DNA of 64,000 nt from Photobacterium iliopiscarium (GCF_003026395.1 NZ_PYOO01000002.1:372001-436000), one strand, 5' to 3'; positions 27,310 through 37,337 are shown, numbered from the stretch's first letter. Numbers and translations: made by a program. Notes: generated from the sequence alone by a model not told the origin.

Positions 27310-29478
27310 TTAACGTCTTACATAATGAGTTAATAAATTAGGCACATCTAAAATAAGTGCAATATGACCATCACTGGTAATAGTCGCACCAGCCATTCCT
27401 GGTGTCCCTTTGAGCAATCTATCTAATGGCTTAATCACCACTTCTTCTTGGCCAATTAAACTATCAACCACAAATCCCACCCGTTGATGCCCTGTTTGTA
27501 CAATCACTACATGACCAAAACTATGATGTTGTTTATTCGTTTGGGATTTTTTTGACAACCAATCTTGTAAGTAAAATAACGGAATCGCTTTTTCACGCAC
27601 AATAATGGTTAATTGACCGTCAACGGTATGGGTTTTAGACAAATCTAAGTGGAAAATTTCATTCACATTAGCCAGCGGTAAGGCAAAAGGTTGTTGCGCT
27701 ATTCCCACCATCAATGTTGGTAGAATCGCCAAGGTTAGCGGTACTTTAATATCAATTCGCGTCCCTTTGCCTAAGGTCGAATCAATGGTAATTGAACCAT
27801 TAAGTTGGTTAATGCTGGTTTTAACCACATCCATACCAACACCACGGCCTGAAATATCTGAGATCTCTTTTTTGGTTGAGAAACCCGGTGCAAAAATCAG
27901 ATTATAAGCATCATTATCGCTCAAACGCGAAGCAGCATCACTGTCCATCATGCCACGATCAATCGCAATCTGGCGCAATTTATTAGCATCCATACCCGCA
28001 CCATCATCAGCAATGGTTAAACGAATATGATCCCCTTCTTGTGACGCAGATAACAACACTTTACCCACTGCCGTCTTACCCGCTTGTTCGCGTATTGCAG
28101 GCATTTCAATACCATGATCAACTGAATTTCGAACTAAGTGAACTAACGGATCAGCCAAGGCTTCAACTAAGTTTTTATCAAGATCGGTATCTTCACCCAC
28201 CATCTCAAGCACGATTTCTTTATTGAGGCTGCGGGCTAAATCACGTACAACACGCGGAAAACGGCCAAACACTTTTTTAATCGGCTGCATACGGGTTTTC
28301 ATGACCGCCCCTTGAAGATCAGCCGTAACAACATCCAGTGTTGATACCGCTTTTGACATTTCTTCATCGGTGGTATTTAAACCTAAGCTAACCAATCGAT
28401 TACGCACTAACACTAACTCTCCCACCATATTCATAATGATATCAAGGGTTGATGTATCAACACGTACCGTGGTTTCTGCTTGAGGTTTTGGTTTATCTTT
28501 CGCTGCTGGTAATGGTGAGCGATTGACTGGCTCACTTACCACTGTTGGCGCGGCTGGTGCTGGATTTTCAGTTACTGACGTTTCAACAACGGGTGTACTG
28601 ACTAGCGCTTTATTCGCAGTAGCAGCATGATCGACCTGAGGCGCACAACCAATACCATGTAATTCATCTAATAAGCTTTCAAACTCATCATCTGTCATTA
28701 AATCATCGTTAACAACCGCAAGATTTTCATCTTTTTTTATTGGCGTAATTGTTGTCGCCCCTGGCGCATTACCCGTCCCGTGTAACTCATCTAATAACCG
28801 TTCAAACTCATCATCGGTAATGTCATTAGTTTCAATACTTGCTATGGTATTATTAACAGCATTAACGATAATAGGCGTTGAAGGCGATGCCGAGGGTGCG
28901 TTACCCACACCGTGTAATTCATCTAATAAACGTTCAAATTCATCTTGGGTAATATCATCAACAGAATTAGCTGCAATCGCACTTGTCGATGAAATAGATA
29001 AAGCATCAGCAAGAGGTTGATGATTGACCTCTGGGCTCTTAACAACCGTATTTTCAACCACTGCATCAAGTGTTGTTTCAATAGCGGCTGGCGGTAAACT
29101 ATAATGACGCAATTGATCTAATAACGCTTGATCTGCTTTAATCAGGGGTTGATGTTCTTGTACTTGAGTAAACATCACATTAATACAATCTAACGCTTCT
29201 AAAATGACATCCATCAATTCTGATGTCACTTTACGCTTACCTGTACGTAGCAAATCAAAGACGTTTTCAGCACCATGGCACGCATCAACGAGCTCTGCTA
29301 ATGATAAAAATCCCGCACCACCTTTTACGGTATGAAAACCACGGAAGATAGCATTTAATAATTCACTATTATCAGGACTACGTTCAAGTTCAACCAATTG
29401 CTCAGACAATAATTCAAGGATCTCTCCGGCTTCAATCAGAAAGTCTTGTAGGATATCTTCATCTAAATTAAAACTCAT
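27310..29478 (-). CDS. cheA: CheA, chemotaxis histidine kinase with a triple linker repeat
   Basis: A 722-residue kinase. The Hpt domain is at residues 1-105 with phospho-His49 (FRGFHTVKGGAGF). A long linker (about 130-335) comes next, then dimerisation, HATPase (NSVDHGIE, IADDGAGMD, GRGVGMDVV) and CheW-like regulatory domains. No classical CheY-binding P2 domain is recognisable in the linker. Instead it holds three copies of an acidic 20-residue motif (core DDEFERLLDELHG) at 176-195, 220-239 and 261-280. In Vibrio the CheA linker carries the region needed for polar localisation with ParC/ParP, which these repeats probably represent. It lies 9 nt after cheZ. Confidence 0.96.
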   Translation of the reverse strand: MSFNLDEDILQDFLIEAGEILELLSEQLVELERSPDNSELLNAIFRGFHTVKGGAGFLSLAELVDACHGAENVFDLLRTGKRKVTSELMDVILEALDCINVMFTQVQEHQPLIKADQALLDQLRHYSLPPAAIETTLDAVVENTVVKSPEVNHQPLADALSISSTSAIAANSVDDITQDEFERLLDELHGVGNAPSASPSTPIIVNAVNNTIASIETNDITDDEFERLLDELHGTGNAPGATTITPIKKDENLAVVNDDLMTDDEFESLLDELHGIGCAPQVDHAATANKALVSTPVVETSVTENPAPAAPTVVSEPVNRSPLPAAKDKPKPQAETTVRVDTSTLDIIMNMVGELVLVRNRLVSLGLNTTDEEMSKAVSTLDVVTADLQGAVMKTRMQPIKKVFGRFPRVVRDLARSLNKEIVLEMVGEDTDLDKNLVEALADPLVHLVRNSVDHGIEMPAIREQAGKTAVGKVLLSASQEGDHIRLTIADDGAGMDANKLRQIAIDRGMMDSDAASRLSDNDAYNLIFAPGFSTKKEISDISGRGVGMDVVKTSINQLNGSITIDSTLGKGTRIDIKVPLTLAILPTLMVGIAQQPFALPLANVNEIFHLDLSKTHTVDGQLTIIVREKAIPLFYLQDWLSKKSQTNKQHHSFGHVVIVQTGHQRVGFVVDSLIGQEEVVIKPLDRLLKGTPGMAGATITSDGHIALILDVPNLLTHYVRR
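28639..28953 (-). repeat. Three tandem copies of a CheA linker motif
   Basis: The motif (I/M)T(D/Q)DEFE(R/S)LLDELHG-x-G-x-AP recurs with spacing of 44 and 41 codons. Intervening sequence is unrelated and low-complexity. Confidence 0.9.
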
Positions 29479-29487
29479 AAATTCCCT

Positions 29488-30207
29488 CTAAAATCCAAGA
29501 CTTGAAAGTAAATCATCAACATCATCTTGCGATGAAACCGTGTCTTTACGTTGCTGAGGATTAATAATAGGTCCTTCGGCAATAACACTTAATGGTAGCG
29601 GCTCTACGCTAGAAGATGATGCTTGTTCGATACCAAATGCCTGTAGAATATCCAACATTCGATCTTCAACTTCATGCACTAAGGTAATCACTCGTCGAAT
29701 GACTTGCCCAGTAAGATCTTGAAAATCTTGCGCCATTAAAATATCGGTTAAATGTTCGCGTAACAGTGAGCTATCTTGATCAACTTGAAGCAGTAACCTA
29801 TTAATATCATGACAAAGCTGCTTAAAATCCGTTAATGCAATGTTCCCAGCCATTAATCGTTGCCATTGCGGATGAAGACAGTGCAGGGTTTGTTGTAATT
29901 GCTCAGTAATAGGTAAGGTTATTTCAACCGCGTCCATAGTGCGGTTAGCGGCAGCTTCTGTTTTATCTATCACATAAGATAAACTGTCACGCGCATCAGG
30001 AATATCCGTTCTCGCTAAATCATTCCAACGTGGATCAAGCCGAAAACTCACCAATGAATCATGCAACTGACGAGTCATCTTTCCTACTTCGTCATACATA
30101 GGCGCATGATGACGTTCAACTAAAGTTTGCACGAGTGTATTGGCTTGTTGTTGCTGGTTTTGTTCAAGCAACACCACTAATTGCTGTGCTTGCTCTAATG
30201 AAATCAT
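29488..30207 (-). CDS. cheZ: CheZ, CheY-phosphate phosphatase
   Basis: CheZ dephosphorylates CheY-P and so ends the motor signal. The 239-residue protein is largely helical, carries the catalytic segment MAQDFQDLTGQVIRR (with the essential Gln), and ends in the CheY-binding helix DDVDDLLSSLGF. An in-frame TTG lies 16 codons upstream, but the family start MISLEQAQQLV (ATG 30207, with GGGAAA upstream) is preferred. Confidence 0.95.
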   Translation of the reverse strand: MISLEQAQQLVVLLEQNQQQQANTLVQTLVERHHAPMYDEVGKMTRQLHDSLVSFRLDPRWNDLARTDIPDARDSLSYVIDKTEAAANRTMDAVEITLPITEQLQQTLHCLHPQWQRLMAGNIALTDFKQLCHDINRLLLQVDQDSSLLREHLTDILMAQDFQDLTGQVIRRVITLVHEVEDRMLDILQAFGIEQASSSSVEPLPLSVIAEGPIINPQQRKDTVSSQDDVDDLLSSLGF

Positions 30208-30238
30208 GGTTATATTTCCCGATACCGAAACACAATCA

Positions 30239-30634
30239 CTATTGTAATCGTTCAAAAATTTTCGCTATTTTTTCTTTTAATGTCACAGCATTAAACGGCT
30301 TTATGATGTAACCATTCACGCCAGCTTGAGCGGCTTCAATAATTTGCTCACGCTTAGCTTCTGCGGTAATCATTAACACTGGCAAATGTTTTAATTGTTC
30401 ATCAGCACGAATCTGACGTAACAAATCAATACCTTGCATCCCCGGCATGTTCCAGTCAGTGACGACAAAATCAAAATCACCACGCTTTAATAATGGCAAT
30501 GCTGTTAAGCCATCATCTGCTTCTACGGTGTTATTAAACCCTAAATCACGCAGTAAGTTTTTTACTATTCGACGCATTGTTGAAAAATCATCAACAATAA
30601 GAATTTTCATATTTGTATTCAAAATTGCCTCCAC
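30239..30634 (-). CDS. cheY: CheY, chemotaxis response regulator
   Basis: A single receiver domain with the acidic pocket (VDDFS), phosphoacceptor in [12 protein letters not shown] (Asp60 of the longest form), and conserved TAE and KPF signals. CheY-P binds FliM to change motor rotation. The start is uncertain: GTG at 30634 gives the MEAIL form that I recall for the V. cholerae orthologue, while a perfect GGAGG at 30633-30629 points to TTG at 30622, and ATG 30610 (MKILIVDDF) is also in frame. It follows fliA by 57 nt. Confidence 0.95.
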   Translation of the reverse strand: MEAILNTNMKILIVDDFSTMRRIVKNLLRDLGFNNTVEADDGLTALPLLKRGDFDFVVTDWNMPGMQGIDLLRQIRADEQLKHLPVLMITAEAKREQIIEAAQAGVNGYIIKPFNAVTLKEKIAKIFERLQ

Positions 30635-30691
30635 AGCGAAACCTGTGTTGTTCTTAGTTATAAAATAATGATGGTTTATGTTTTATTGAAA

Positions 30692-31414
30692 TTAGGCAGC
30701 CCATGCTTGTAATTTAGATCGTAACCGCTGCATTGCTTGGCTGTGAATTTGACAAATACGCGATTCACTCACGCCAATAACGGCACCAATTTCTTTTAAA
30801 TTCATTTCTTCGTCGTAATACAGCGATAACACCAAGGCCTCACGCTCTGGTAAGGTTTTAATTGCAGCCGCTAAATTGTGACGAAAACTGTCATCAACGA
30901 CATTTTGAAAGGGCTGATTTTGATGAATATCATCTTCTTGCACCATTGTTTCTTCACCACCAGCAAGATCGGCAATACCCACAATACGACCACAATTAAC
31001 GTCATTTAATGCTTGATGATATTGTTCTAACGGCATCTCAAGAAACTGTGCTATTTCAATATCTGCGGGATCGCGCCCAAGGCTATGTTCTAGTTTTGAA
31101 ATAGCATCACTAATACGACGGCTATTTTTATACACAGATCGCGGCACCCAATCACCACGTCGAATATCATCTAACATCGCGCCACGAATACGAATCCCAG
31201 CGAACGTTTCAAAACTAGCCCCTTTGGTAGGATCATAATTTTGTTGCGCTTCTAATAAGCCAATCATTCCAGATTGAATCAAATCTTCAACCAAGACACT
31301 CGACGGTAAACGCGCCATTAAATGATGTGCAATCCGTTTAACCAACGTAGAGTAACGTTCAATAAATGCCTGCGGACTTTGTTGATAGCGGCTATAGGTT
31401 AAGGTTTTATTCAC
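30692..31414 (-). CDS. fliA: FliA, flagellar sigma-28 factor
   Basis: The 240-residue sigma factor has region 2 (LVEDLIQSGMIGLLEAQQNYDP), region 3 and the region 4 helix-turn-helix (MNLKEIGAVIGVSESRICQIHSQAM). FliA directs late flagellar genes; the flagellin promoter in this window matches its consensus. Its ATG overlaps the flhG stop by 8 nt. Confidence 0.97.
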   Translation of the reverse strand: MNKTLTYSRYQQSPQAFIERYSTLVKRIAHHLMARLPSSVLVEDLIQSGMIGLLEAQQNYDPTKGASFETFAGIRIRGAMLDDIRRGDWVPRSVYKNSRRISDAISKLEHSLGRDPADIEIAQFLEMPLEQYHQALNDVNCGRIVGIADLAGGEETMVQEDDIHQNQPFQNVVDDSFRHNLAAAIKTLPEREALVLSLYYDEEMNLKEIGAVIGVSESRICQIHSQAMQRLRSKLQAWAA

Positions 31415-32297
31415 GAATTAAAGCCTCCATGGCTCGCGGTTTATGTACCAATAATCGTTCCACAAAAAATTCCAAATGTCCGCCCGGGTGATGTGGCAGC
31501 GGCCATGTCATCGCTTTCGATGCTAATGAGTTCATGGCTAATGCAGCAGGACTATGTGGGAATGCCTCAACCACGACTTTTTGACGCTTAACCGCTTGGC
31601 GGACATTATCATCAAGTGGAATACATGCCGCGAGTTCAAGATTAGCATCAAGAAAACGTTCCGTTACTCGGGTTAACTTAATGAATAAATCACGCCCTTC
31701 ACGATAACTTCGAACCATATTGGCAACAATCTTAAACCGTTGAATATCGTACTCACGACTCAAAATTTTCATTAATGCGTATGCATCTGTGATCGATGTC
31801 GGTTCATCACAAACAACAATAACAACATCTTGAGCTGCGCGAGCAAAACTCAACACCATGTCTGAAATACCCGCAGCAGTATCAACTAAGAAAAAATCAA
31901 GATCATACTGTAAGTTACTAAATGCTCGAATTAGACCGATATGTTGCGTCGGGGTTAATTCAGCCATGTTCTGCGTACCAGAAGCCGAAGGGATAATTTT
32001 TACGCCATAAGGTCCTTCGATAATAATATCTTCAAGTTCACACACCCCGGCAAGTACATGCGACAGATTTCGTCCCGCACGCAAACCAAGCATTACGTCG
32101 ACATTTGCTAATCCAAGATCAGCATCAAGTACCATGACCCGCTTACCTTGACGAGCCATTGAAATTGCCATATTAAGGGTGACATTGGTTTTACCCACGC
32201 CGCCTTTACCACCTGTAATAGTAATGACTTTCGTCGACGTTAATTGGGTCATTCGACGTAAACCACTCGCTTGATCGTACATGATATTCTCAGTCAT
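31407..32297 (-). CDS. flhG: FlhG, MinD-like ATPase limiting flagellar number
   Basis: A 296-residue MinD/ParA-type ATPase with Walker A GGKGGVGKT (29-37) and the FleN/FlhG-typical N-terminal helix (YDQASGLRRM). It antagonises FlhF and FlrA so that a single polar flagellum is built. The open frame begins 11 codons earlier, but MTENIMYDQASGL (ATG 32297, overlapping the flhF stop by 8 nt) is the family start. Confidence 0.96.
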   Translation of the reverse strand: MTENIMYDQASGLRRMTQLTSTKVITITGGKGGVGKTNVTLNMAISMARQGKRVMVLDADLGLANVDVMLGLRAGRNLSHVLAGVCELEDIIIEGPYGVKIIPSASGTQNMAELTPTQHIGLIRAFSNLQYDLDFFLVDTAAGISDMVLSFARAAQDVVIVVCDEPTSITDAYALMKILSREYDIQRFKIVANMVRSYREGRDLFIKLTRVTERFLDANLELAACIPLDDNVRQAVKRQKVVVEAFPHSPAALAMNSLASKAMTWPLPHHPGGHLEFFVERLLVHKPRAMEALIRE

Positions 32298-33894
32298 AAA
32301 AATCAGCCGAAATGTTATCTGAGCTATCACTAGACCAGAGATGAGATTGCTGTGAAAGTTCTAGCTCTAACAACTCATTTGCGCGCGAAACAAGATAATT
32401 TCCAGTCGCCACTTTCAAATCTTCAGGAACCCGTTGACCATCCGCTAAATAGGCAATAGGTAACGCATTTTGAATAGCGACACCGATGATTTCACCCAAA
32501 CTCAACGATTCATCCAACTTAGTTAACACACAACCAGATAAAGGAATACGACGAAAATGTTCAAGTGTTTCTTGTAGCACTCGTCGTTGTGATGTCGCTG
32601 GCATAACTAAATAGCTGCGAATTTTGGCGCCACTATTTTGCATTAAAGTATCTAATTGCTCTGATAATCGAATATCACGCTGTCCCATACCAGCAGTATC
32701 AAGCAGCACTAATCGGCGATGACGTAACTGATGAAGTATATCGGCCAGTTCCTGTGCATCTTTAGCAACTCTTACAGGGCACCCCATAATTCGCCCATAA
32801 GTGGCCAATTGTTCATGGGCACCAATTCGATAATTATCAGTAGTTACTAATGCTATTTGCTGAGGACCAAACTCCATTGCCGCACGCGCAGCCAACTTTG
32901 CGACTGTGGTTGTTTTCCCAACCCCAGTAGGGCCAAGTAATGCCACCACACCGCCAGCTTCTAAAATACAATCATTGGTGGTGATGAGTTGATCGGCTAA
33001 TAAATCGAGTAAAGCGGGCCATGCTTCATTAGTGGGTAAATCTTCAGGTATATAACACGCTAATTGATCCGCTAATTGATCTGATAAACCCATTTTTTCA
33101 AGCCGCTTGATCATCATCGCTCGCATCGGTTCTTGGCGTTCAACTTCTTGCCACATTAGCCCAGATAATTGATGTTCTAATAAGCGTCGAATAGAAACGA
33201 TATCTGCTCGCATGGCATCTAAATCATCTTCTTTTCTCATGCCTTTAGCTTCATAACGACTCGGATCTAAACGTGGTTTACGGGCGTCATTACGGCTCAC
33301 CGTTGTCTCGCGTTCATAATGTTTTGATGATGGACGAGCATAGTCGCCGACATTGAGATTGTGTGCAGGATCATCATAACGACGAGCGGGTTTTAATTGC
33401 GGGGATAACCTTTGTCTGTCGGTGCTAGCATGTTGACGCTGTTGTTCATGACTATCACTGTGATAATAATGCTGTCGAACTTGATCACGACTAAGATCAC
33501 TTGAACTGTTCGCTTGGGGTTGTTGCTGATGTTTAGATTGGCGTTGCAATAAAGCGGTTAATGAATCAACTGACGCCATATTGTCAGTCCCCTCTGTCGC
33601 AGAGGCATAATTTTGCAACACGCTGGCAAACTGCTTTGATATTGAAGGACTAACATTAACTTTATCATCGGCCAGTTTGCGCCGAGCTTGGCCTAAGCCT
33701 TGTTCTAATTCATCGCGTGCTACATGATTGGTTTTCACCGCAGGTTGGCTAGTCTCGACATCAACCGCAGCGACTATTTCAACCCCACCTGAGACTTTTT
33801 TATTTGACATAATCACCGCATCGGGGCCAAGTTCTTCTTTGACTTCGCTAAGTGCGGTTCTCATATCCTTGGCAAAAAATCGTTTAATTTTCAA
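32290..33894 (-). CDS. flhF: FlhF, SRP-like GTPase setting the flagellar pole
   Basis: The 534-residue GTPase has the basic N-terminus (MKIKRFFAKDMRTALSEVKEELGPDA), a long low-complexity middle region, and a C-terminal SRP-type NG domain: GPTGVGKTTT at 321-330, LLDTAGMGQRD near 398, TKLDE near 459. It positions the first flagellar components at the cell pole. It starts 51 nt after flhA. Confidence 0.96.
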   Translation of the reverse strand: MKIKRFFAKDMRTALSEVKEELGPDAVIMSNKKVSGGVEIVAAVDVETSQPAVKTNHVARDELEQGLGQARRKLADDKVNVSPSISKQFASVLQNYASATEGTDNMASVDSLTALLQRQSKHQQQPQANSSSDLSRDQVRQHYYHSDSHEQQRQHASTDRQRLSPQLKPARRYDDPAHNLNVGDYARPSSKHYERETTVSRNDARKPRLDPSRYEAKGMRKEDDLDAMRADIVSIRRLLEHQLSGLMWQEVERQEPMRAMMIKRLEKMGLSDQLADQLACYIPEDLPTNEAWPALLDLLADQLITTNDCILEAGGVVALLGPTGVGKTTTVAKLAARAAMEFGPQQIALVTTDNYRIGAHEQLATYGRIMGCPVRVAKDAQELADILHQLRHRRLVLLDTAGMGQRDIRLSEQLDTLMQNSGAKIRSYLVMPATSQRRVLQETLEHFRRIPLSGCVLTKLDESLSLGEIIGVAIQNALPIAYLADGQRVPEDLKVATGNYLVSRANELLELELSQQSHLWSSDSSDNISADFYD

Positions 33895-33945
33895 AATTAA
33901 TTCCCTATCAGCAAGTGCTTAAATTAGTGTTCACTTTCAACATTA

Positions 33946-36042
33946 TTAATGACCCACGGCATTAACAATTCGAATTTGCTTTTCATCGGGCACTTCTTGA
34001 TAAGAAAGTACTCTCAAGGTCGGAATGGTATTTTTGACAAATTTTGCCAAGGTAGAACGCAAAACACCGGAAGTTAATAACACCGCAGGTTCACCTTTTA
34101 GTTCTTGTTGCTGAGTCGCTTCTGTTAACGAACGCTGCAAACGCTCAGCTAATCCTGGTTCAATACCTGACGATTCGCCCCCCGCAGACTGCATCGTTTG
34201 ATGCAATATCTGTTCCAACTCAGGAACTAACGTAATAACGGGTAATTCTGCTTCTATTCCATTGATTTCCTGACAAATTAAACGTTTTAAACCGATACGT
34301 GCAGCGGCAGTTAAAATGTCAGGATCTTGACTCTTACTCGAATACTCAGACAAAGTTTGAACAATGGTTCGAATATCCCGTAATGGAATCGCTTCGTTAA
34401 GTAAGTTTTGCATCACTTTCACAACAGCCCCAAGTGGCAATTGATCTGGAACAAAACCATCAACCAATTTAGGTGTTGATTGCCCCAGCATTTCAAGCAA
34501 GTTTTGTACTTCTTCATGGCCCAGCAATTGAGCAGCATGGTTGGTGAGTAATTGACTTAAATGGGTGGCAAGTACAGTGGCAGAATCCACCACGGTGTAC
34601 CCTAACGCTTGGGCATGTTCACGTTGGGAAATTTGGATCCACACCGCTTCTAAACCAAACGCAGGATCAAGCGTACGTTCACCATCAATACTGCCAAACA
34701 CTTGACCGGGATTAATGGCTAAATCCATATTGGGGTGAATATTAGCTTCACCACAGGTGACACCCATAAGGCTGATACGGTAACTATTAGGCGGGAGTTC
34801 TAAATTATCGCGAATATGTACCGGTGGTACGAGGAAACCAAAATCTTGAGACAGTTTTTTACGTACGCCTTTAACGCGTTCTAGTAACTCGCCACCTTGG
34901 TCTTTATCTACCATTGAAATAAGTCGATAACCAACCTCAAGCCCAATGGTATCAACTGGCTGAACATCATCCCATGACAACTCTTTCATCGGTTGAATCA
35001 TCGCCATATCATGCGTTGGTGGTTCTTTTTCAACTAACGCTGCGATCTGATCTTTTTTGTAACGCCAATAAGCCGCGCCACCAATAATAGCGGCCAAAAA
35101 TAGAAACGGCACATGGGGCATGCCAGGAACAATTCCCATGACAAATAAAATAACCCCAGTAATAATCAAGGCTTGAGGGTTATTAAACATCTGAAAATAC
35201 ATCTGCTGGCCCATATCCTCGTCAGTATTTTGACGAGTAACCAACATCGCGGCACCAATAGACAACAACAACGATGGAATCTGTGCGACTAAGCCATCAC
35301 CAATGGTGAGTAGACTATAAATCTCCATCGCTTCCATAAAGCCTAAGCCGTATTGCGTCATACCAATGATCAAGCCACCAATAATATTGATAAACAAAAT
35401 CAAAATACCAGCGATCGCATCCCCTTTAACAAACTTAGATGCACCGTCCATCGAACCATAAAAATCCGCTTCTTTGGTCACTTCAAAACGACGCGTTCGT
35501 GCTTGCTCTTGATCAATTAAACCTGCATTTAAATCCGCATCGATCGCCATTTGTTTACCGGGCAAAGCATCTAGCGTAAAGCGAGCACTAACTTCTGAAA
35601 TACGCCCAGCACCTTTGGTAACAACCATGAAATTGATGATCATAAGGATAAGGAATACCACCAAACCGACGGCATAGTTACCACCAATAACTACCGAGCC
35701 AAACGCATCAATCACCTGCCCTGCGGCATCTGAACCTTCATGACCATGCAATAACACCACCCGTGTTGAAGCCACGTTGAGGGCTAAACGTAATAAGGTC
35801 GCGATAAGTAATACGGTAGGAAAAGCGGCGAAATCGAGAGGACGACGGGTGTAAACAGTCACTAACAACACCACTAATGACAACGCAATATTAAAGGTAA
35901 ATGTCATATCCAATAATAATGGTGGCATTGGCAGAATAATCATCGCCAAGGTGGCTAACACCATCACTGGTGCACCAATAGCGGGCATATTCTGTAAACG
36001 CGCTAACGGTAAGCGCGAAGCAAAAGGAATTGAAAGCTTCAT
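33946..36042 (-). CDS. flhA: FlhA, flagellar export gate ring protein
   Basis: FlhA forms the nonameric gate of the flagellar type III export apparatus. The 698-residue protein has about eight membrane helices in the first 320 residues, with the conserved cytoplasmic loop containing VSARFTLDALPGKQMAIDADL, and a large cytoplasmic domain ending in QIRIVNAVGH. A sigma-54 promoter lies 89 nt upstream, so flhA-flhF-flhG-fliA can be transcribed apart from flhB. Confidence 0.97.
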   Translation of the reverse strand: MKLSIPFASRLPLARLQNMPAIGAPVMVLATLAMIILPMPPLLLDMTFTFNIALSLVVLLVTVYTRRPLDFAAFPTVLLIATLLRLALNVASTRVVLLHGHEGSDAAGQVIDAFGSVVIGGNYAVGLVVFLILMIINFMVVTKGAGRISEVSARFTLDALPGKQMAIDADLNAGLIDQEQARTRRFEVTKEADFYGSMDGASKFVKGDAIAGILILFINIIGGLIIGMTQYGLGFMEAMEIYSLLTIGDGLVAQIPSLLLSIGAAMLVTRQNTDEDMGQQMYFQMFNNPQALIITGVILFVMGIVPGMPHVPFLFLAAIIGGAAYWRYKKDQIAALVEKEPPTHDMAMIQPMKELSWDDVQPVDTIGLEVGYRLISMVDKDQGGELLERVKGVRKKLSQDFGFLVPPVHIRDNLELPPNSYRISLMGVTCGEANIHPNMDLAINPGQVFGSIDGERTLDPAFGLEAVWIQISQREHAQALGYTVVDSATVLATHLSQLLTNHAAQLLGHEEVQNLLEMLGQSTPKLVDGFVPDQLPLGAVVKVMQNLLNEAIPLRDIRTIVQTLSEYSSKSQDPDILTAAARIGLKRLICQEINGIEAELPVITLVPELEQILHQTMQSAGGESSGIEPGLAERLQRSLTEATQQQELKGEPAVLLTSGVLRSTLAKFVKNTIPTLRVLSYQEVPDEKQIRIVNAVGH

Positions 36043-36130
36043 TCTATTGTCATCAAATCACGATTATTTACATAAAAGTGAGGTTATGACTCTATACAGA
36101 ACCATAAGCCATCACGAAGACTTATGGTTA

Positions 36131-36146
36131 AGCAATTATCATGCCG
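36131..36146 (-). promoter_or_regulatory. Sigma-54 promoter of flhA
   Basis: On the minus strand CGGCATGATAATTGCT has GG and GC separated by exactly 10 nt and matches GGCAN-N5-TTGCT. Just upstream are a GTCA-N6-TGGC sequence (36169-36156), one mismatch from a FleQ-type box, and a palindrome ACAGTA-N6-TACTGT (36168-36185). Confidence 0.7.
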
Positions 36147-36206
36147 CATAATTATGCCATTATTTTGACAGTAAAATTATACTGTTAGTGTTCGGTTCTA
36201 TTTTTA

Positions 36207-37337
36207 TTAATGACGTAATTCTTCGGGGATATTCGTGGCAGCAGCTGACAATATTGGCCTTTGCCCTTTACCACGTCGATAGGCTTTTAATTGAAAAACG
36301 TAAGCAAGCACTTGCGCTACTGCAACAAACAACCCATCAGGCACTTGTTGATCTAACTCGGTGGTGTAATAAATCGCACGTGCTAATGGTGCCGCGGGAA
36401 CAATATCAATGTTGTGCTTGTTGGCGATTTCACGAATTTTCAGGGCTAAGTGATCGCCACCTTTGGCAATCACTACTGGCGCGGCATCTAATTTAGGATC
36501 ATAACGCAATGCCACTGAAAAGTGTTCAGGGTTGGTGATCACAACATCCGCTTGAGGAACATCCGCCATCATCCGTCGCTGTGCCATTTCGCGCTGTAGC
36601 ATACGAATACGGCCTTTAACTTCTGGCTTACCTTCTGAGTCTTTATATTCATCTTTAATTTCTTGCTTGGTCATTTTTAATTGATCGCTAAAATGCCAAA
36701 TTTGATACGGCACATCAATCGCCACCACAATCAGCAACGAACAACAGATCAGCAATACAAAATTCAATAGAATATCTAAGGCATGAAAATAATTAGCCGG
36801 AAAAGTTTCGATACTGAGCTGAAAAAAATCATTCAAACTTGAATAAATTAAATATCCAGCCACACTCGCCACTAACCCAACCTTGAGTATCGATTTAATT
36901 AATTCAACCCAACTTTGACTGCCAAACATGCGTTTAAGGCCGCTCATTGGGTTCATTTTTGATAATTTCGGCATCGCCGCTTCAGAAGAAAAGCGCACGC
37001 CACCTAACCCCGTAGCACCAATCAAGGCTGCAGTAAATAAAAACACTAGAATAATAACCAGCGGTAAAAACACCTGCCATATCGCCGTAGAAATTACCGA
37101 AAACAGTAGCTGGACATCAAATGCTTCCTCTCGACTAAGAGTAAACATTCGACTCATGACCTTGCCTAATGCCGTCCCTAATCCATCACCAAACCACATT
37201 AAACCCACAGCACCCGAAACCAATACGGCTACGGAGGCTAATTCTCTTGAGCGCGGTACTTGACCTTTTTCTCGCGCCTGCTCGCGTTTTCGCGCGGTGG
37301 CGTCTTCGGTACGTTCTTGACCGTCAGCATCCGACAT
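36207..37337 (-). CDS. flhB: FlhB, flagellar export switch protein
   Basis: The 376-residue protein has the basic N-terminus (DATARKREQAREKGQVPRS), four membrane helices and a cytoplasmic domain whose autocleavage motif reads NPEH at residues 269-272 (Salmonella has NPTH at the same positions). It switches export from hook to filament substrates together with FliK. Downstream of the motif the fold is canonical (VALRYDPKLDAAPVVIAKG). It lies 97 nt after fliR. Confidence 0.96.
   Translation of the reverse strand: MSDADGQERTEDATARKREQAREKGQVPRSRELASVAVLVSGAVGLMWFGDGLGTALGKVMSRMFTLSREEAFDVQLLFSVISTAIWQVFLPLVIILVFLFTAALIGATGLGGVRFSSEAAMPKLSKMNPMSGLKRMFGSQSWVELIKSILKVGLVASVAGYLIYSSLNDFFQLSIETFPANYFHALDILLNFVLLICCSLLIVVAIDVPYQIWHFSDQLKMTKQEIKDEYKDSEGKPEVKGRIRMLQREMAQRRMMADVPQADVVITNPEHFSVALRYDPKLDAAPVVIAKGGDHLALKIREIANKHNIDIVPAAPLARAIYYTTELDQQVPDGLFVAVAQVLAYVFQLKAYRRGKGQRPILSAAATNIPEELRH

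Noticed and set aside
36100..36129. AACCATAAG / CTTATGGTT hairpin as a terminator between flhB and flhA
   Set aside because: No T-tract follows on either strand and one arm falls in the flhA sigma-54 promoter's downstream part, so a terminator role is unsupported.
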